DNA of 64,000 bases from positions 62,001 to 126,000 of the forward strand of contig DYJE01000006.1 in assembly GCA_020723285.1 (NCBI GenBank), given 5' to 3'. Under the pieces are notes generated by a model that searched no databases, was not told the DNA's origin, and saw only the letters and a list, made by a program, of their open reading frames with translations. Position 1 is the first letter of the stretch, and each line of letters starts with the position of its first letter. Made by a program: the position numbers and the translations under genes. This DNA is from Desulforapulum autotrophicum. Its GTDB lineage: Bacteria > Desulfobacterota > Desulfobacteria > Desulfobacterales > Desulfolunaceae. Positions 63,084-64,000 of this stretch are shown in pieces.

Positions 63084-63572
63084 GTGGATACTTTCAAAAC
63101 ATTTTATATCGAGAGCCGAGACGGACTTTTCAGTTATCTGATCCGGATGACAGGGGACTATCATCTTTCATCGGATATTCTCCAGGAAAGCTATGCGCGA
63201 CTGCTTTCAAACTACGGAGCCTTAGAAAAAAACAAAGGCCTTTTGTACCGGATCGCCCGGAACGCTCTCATCGACACGCGACGGAGGCTAAAACGTGAAA
63301 TTGACGGTGAACCTCCAGATATCACCGACGAAAATAATCCTGAATCGGATCTGATGATCAAGGAATCCTACCGGAAGGTGATCAAAGCCATGGGTGAACT
63401 CGATGAAACGGAGAGGGATATTCTTTCCCTCAGCGTGAGCGGTGATTTCTCTTACAAGGACATTGCCTCACTCATCGGGATCAGCGAAGTCAATGTCCGG
63501 GTCAAGATCCATCGGGCGAGATTGAAACTGAAGGACTTGCTCCTCAAGAGCGGGAAAGGAGACGTGCCGTGA
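63084..63572 (+). CDS. ECF sigma factor
   Basis: A 162-residue extracytoplasmic function sigma factor. Region 2 is FKTFYIESRDGLFSYLIRMT, with YHLSSDILQESYARLL. Region 4 is DETERDILSLSVSGDFSYKD, then IASLIGISEVNVRVKIHRAR. I chose GTG at 63084, preceded by AAGGTG; an in-frame TTG at 63015 would add 23 residues. The gene end overlaps the next gene by four bases, so the two are coupled. Confidence 0.87.
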   Translation: MDTFKTFYIESRDGLFSYLIRMTGDYHLSSDILQESYARLLSNYGALEKNKGLLYRIARNALIDTRRRLKREIDGEPPDITDENNPESDLMIKESYRKVIKAMGELDETERDILSLSVSGDFSYKDIASLIGISEVNVRVKIHRARLKLKDLLLKSGKGDVP

Positions 63573-64000
63573 AAGAACTGGCGAGCCTTTTTATTGACGA
63601 TGAACTGTCTTTGGATGAAAAATTGAATTTTGTGGATGCCATCCATGACAGCAATGTTTTTTATACAGAAACGAAACAGCTGATCGATCTGGAAATGGTT
63701 CTTTCATCCGATGTGACGGATCATGCCCCTCCGACATGGGTTCCGGCCCAACCCGTCATCCCGGGCCTGATAAACCGGATCATGTCTTTCATCAGACCCG
63801 TAGGCTACGCCCTTACCGGGACCTTCGCGGCTCTCATCTTCGTTTTTGTTTCCCAAAACAATCAAACCGTTACCGAAACCCGTTCGAACCGTTTTGTGAT
63901 ATACAAACCCGATGTATCCAAGGTCGAAATTACCGGAAGCTTTACCCTCTGGGAAAAAGTCCCGCTTCACGAGGCCGGTGACAGCGGATACTGGGAAGTG
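63569..64000 (+). CDS. Anti-sigma-like membrane protein, 3' part beyond window
   Basis: The frame starts with GTG at 63569, overlapping the sigma stop, and stays open to the edge (144 codons visible). It begins MKELASLFIDDELSLDEKLN, typical of the cytoplasmic head of anti-sigma factors without a zinc finger. A membrane segment follows (about 88-105, YALTGTFAALIFVFV), then a beta-rich part (RFVIYKPDVSKVEITGSFTL, then WEKVPL). The last part resembles the start of a CBM48/AMPK glycogen-binding-like fold. It may sense or bind a carbohydrate, but the domain is truncated. The position right after the sigma factor supports an anti-sigma role. Confidence 0.7.
   Translation, partial: MKELASLFIDDELSLDEKLNFVDAIHDSNVFYTETKQLIDLEMVLSSDVTDHAPPTWVPAQPVIPGLINRIMSFIRPVGYALTGTFAALIFVFVSQNNQTVTETRSNRFVIYKPDVSKVEITGSFTLWEKVPLHEAGDSGYWEV

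Noticed and set aside
1-64000. rRNA or tRNA genes
   Set aside because: None recognised by eye in the intergenic regions; a covariance-model scan would be needed to exclude unusual ones.

Overview
The window looks like chromosomal DNA of a Gram-negative, sulfate-reducer-like deltaproteobacterium (Desulfobacterota, probably Desulfobacterales). The clues are a complete dcw cell-wall/division cluster with a meso-DAP-type MurE, separate glyQ and glyS genes, TolC/HlyD envelope export, outer-membrane two-partner secretion, a sigma-54 activator, a SatP-type carboxylate transporter and a MauG-like dihaem peroxidase. The taxon is an inference; no rRNA or tRNA gene was seen.

Layout. (1) 1-7.9 kb, minus strand: a TetR regulator, HlyD adaptor, fused double ABC ATPase, two ABC-2 permeases and a TolC-like channel, equivalent to E. 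coli cecR-ybhGFSR plus a dedicated outer-membrane exit duct. Three 13-bp direct repeats lie just upstream of the tetR start. (2) 8.3-15.5 kb, plus strand: an internally duplicated lipoprotein, an orphan hybrid histidine kinase with two receivers, and a secreted caspase-fold protein with a coiled coil and an Lcl/DUF1566-like domain. (3) 15.6-23.6 kb, minus strand: a decayed RelE-type toxin module, a short NAD-dependent DNA ligase, a nucleoside-phosphorylase-like enzyme, a small conserved-looking protein, glyS-glyQ, an intact ParE-type toxin-antitoxin pair and satP. (4) 23.7-25.4 kb: a sigma-54 PAS activator with a -24/-12 promoter and a palindromic candidate activator site, both in front of satP. 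(5) 25.7-43.4 kb, plus strand: mraZ-rsmH-ftsL-ftsI-murE-murF-mraY-murD-ftsW-murG-(64-aa ORF)-murC-murB-ftsQ-ftsA-ftsZ, mostly overlapping or closely spaced, then a radical SAM protein.

(6) 45.3-61.0 kb is the most unusual region. One minus-strand run encodes a 1.5-kaa TpsA exoprotein, its TpsB transporter, a TPR-CHAT protease lipoprotein, a sigma factor, a zinc-finger anti-sigma candidate, a small lipoprotein and a trypsin-like PDZ protease lipoprotein. A secreted caspase-fold protein diverges from tpsA. The whole block lies between the intact 3' end of the radical SAM gene and a second, decayed copy of that same 3' end at 61.06-61.16 kb. This suggests either an acquired island inserted at the end of that gene or a duplication followed by decay. 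I read it as a surface-protein secretion module that carries three proteases of two folds and its own regulator.

(7) 61.3-64 kb: a dihaem cytochrome c peroxidase homologue, a small exported protein with repeated Cys motifs, and an ECF sigma factor followed by a membrane protein with a possible carbohydrate-binding-like fold, cut off by the window end.
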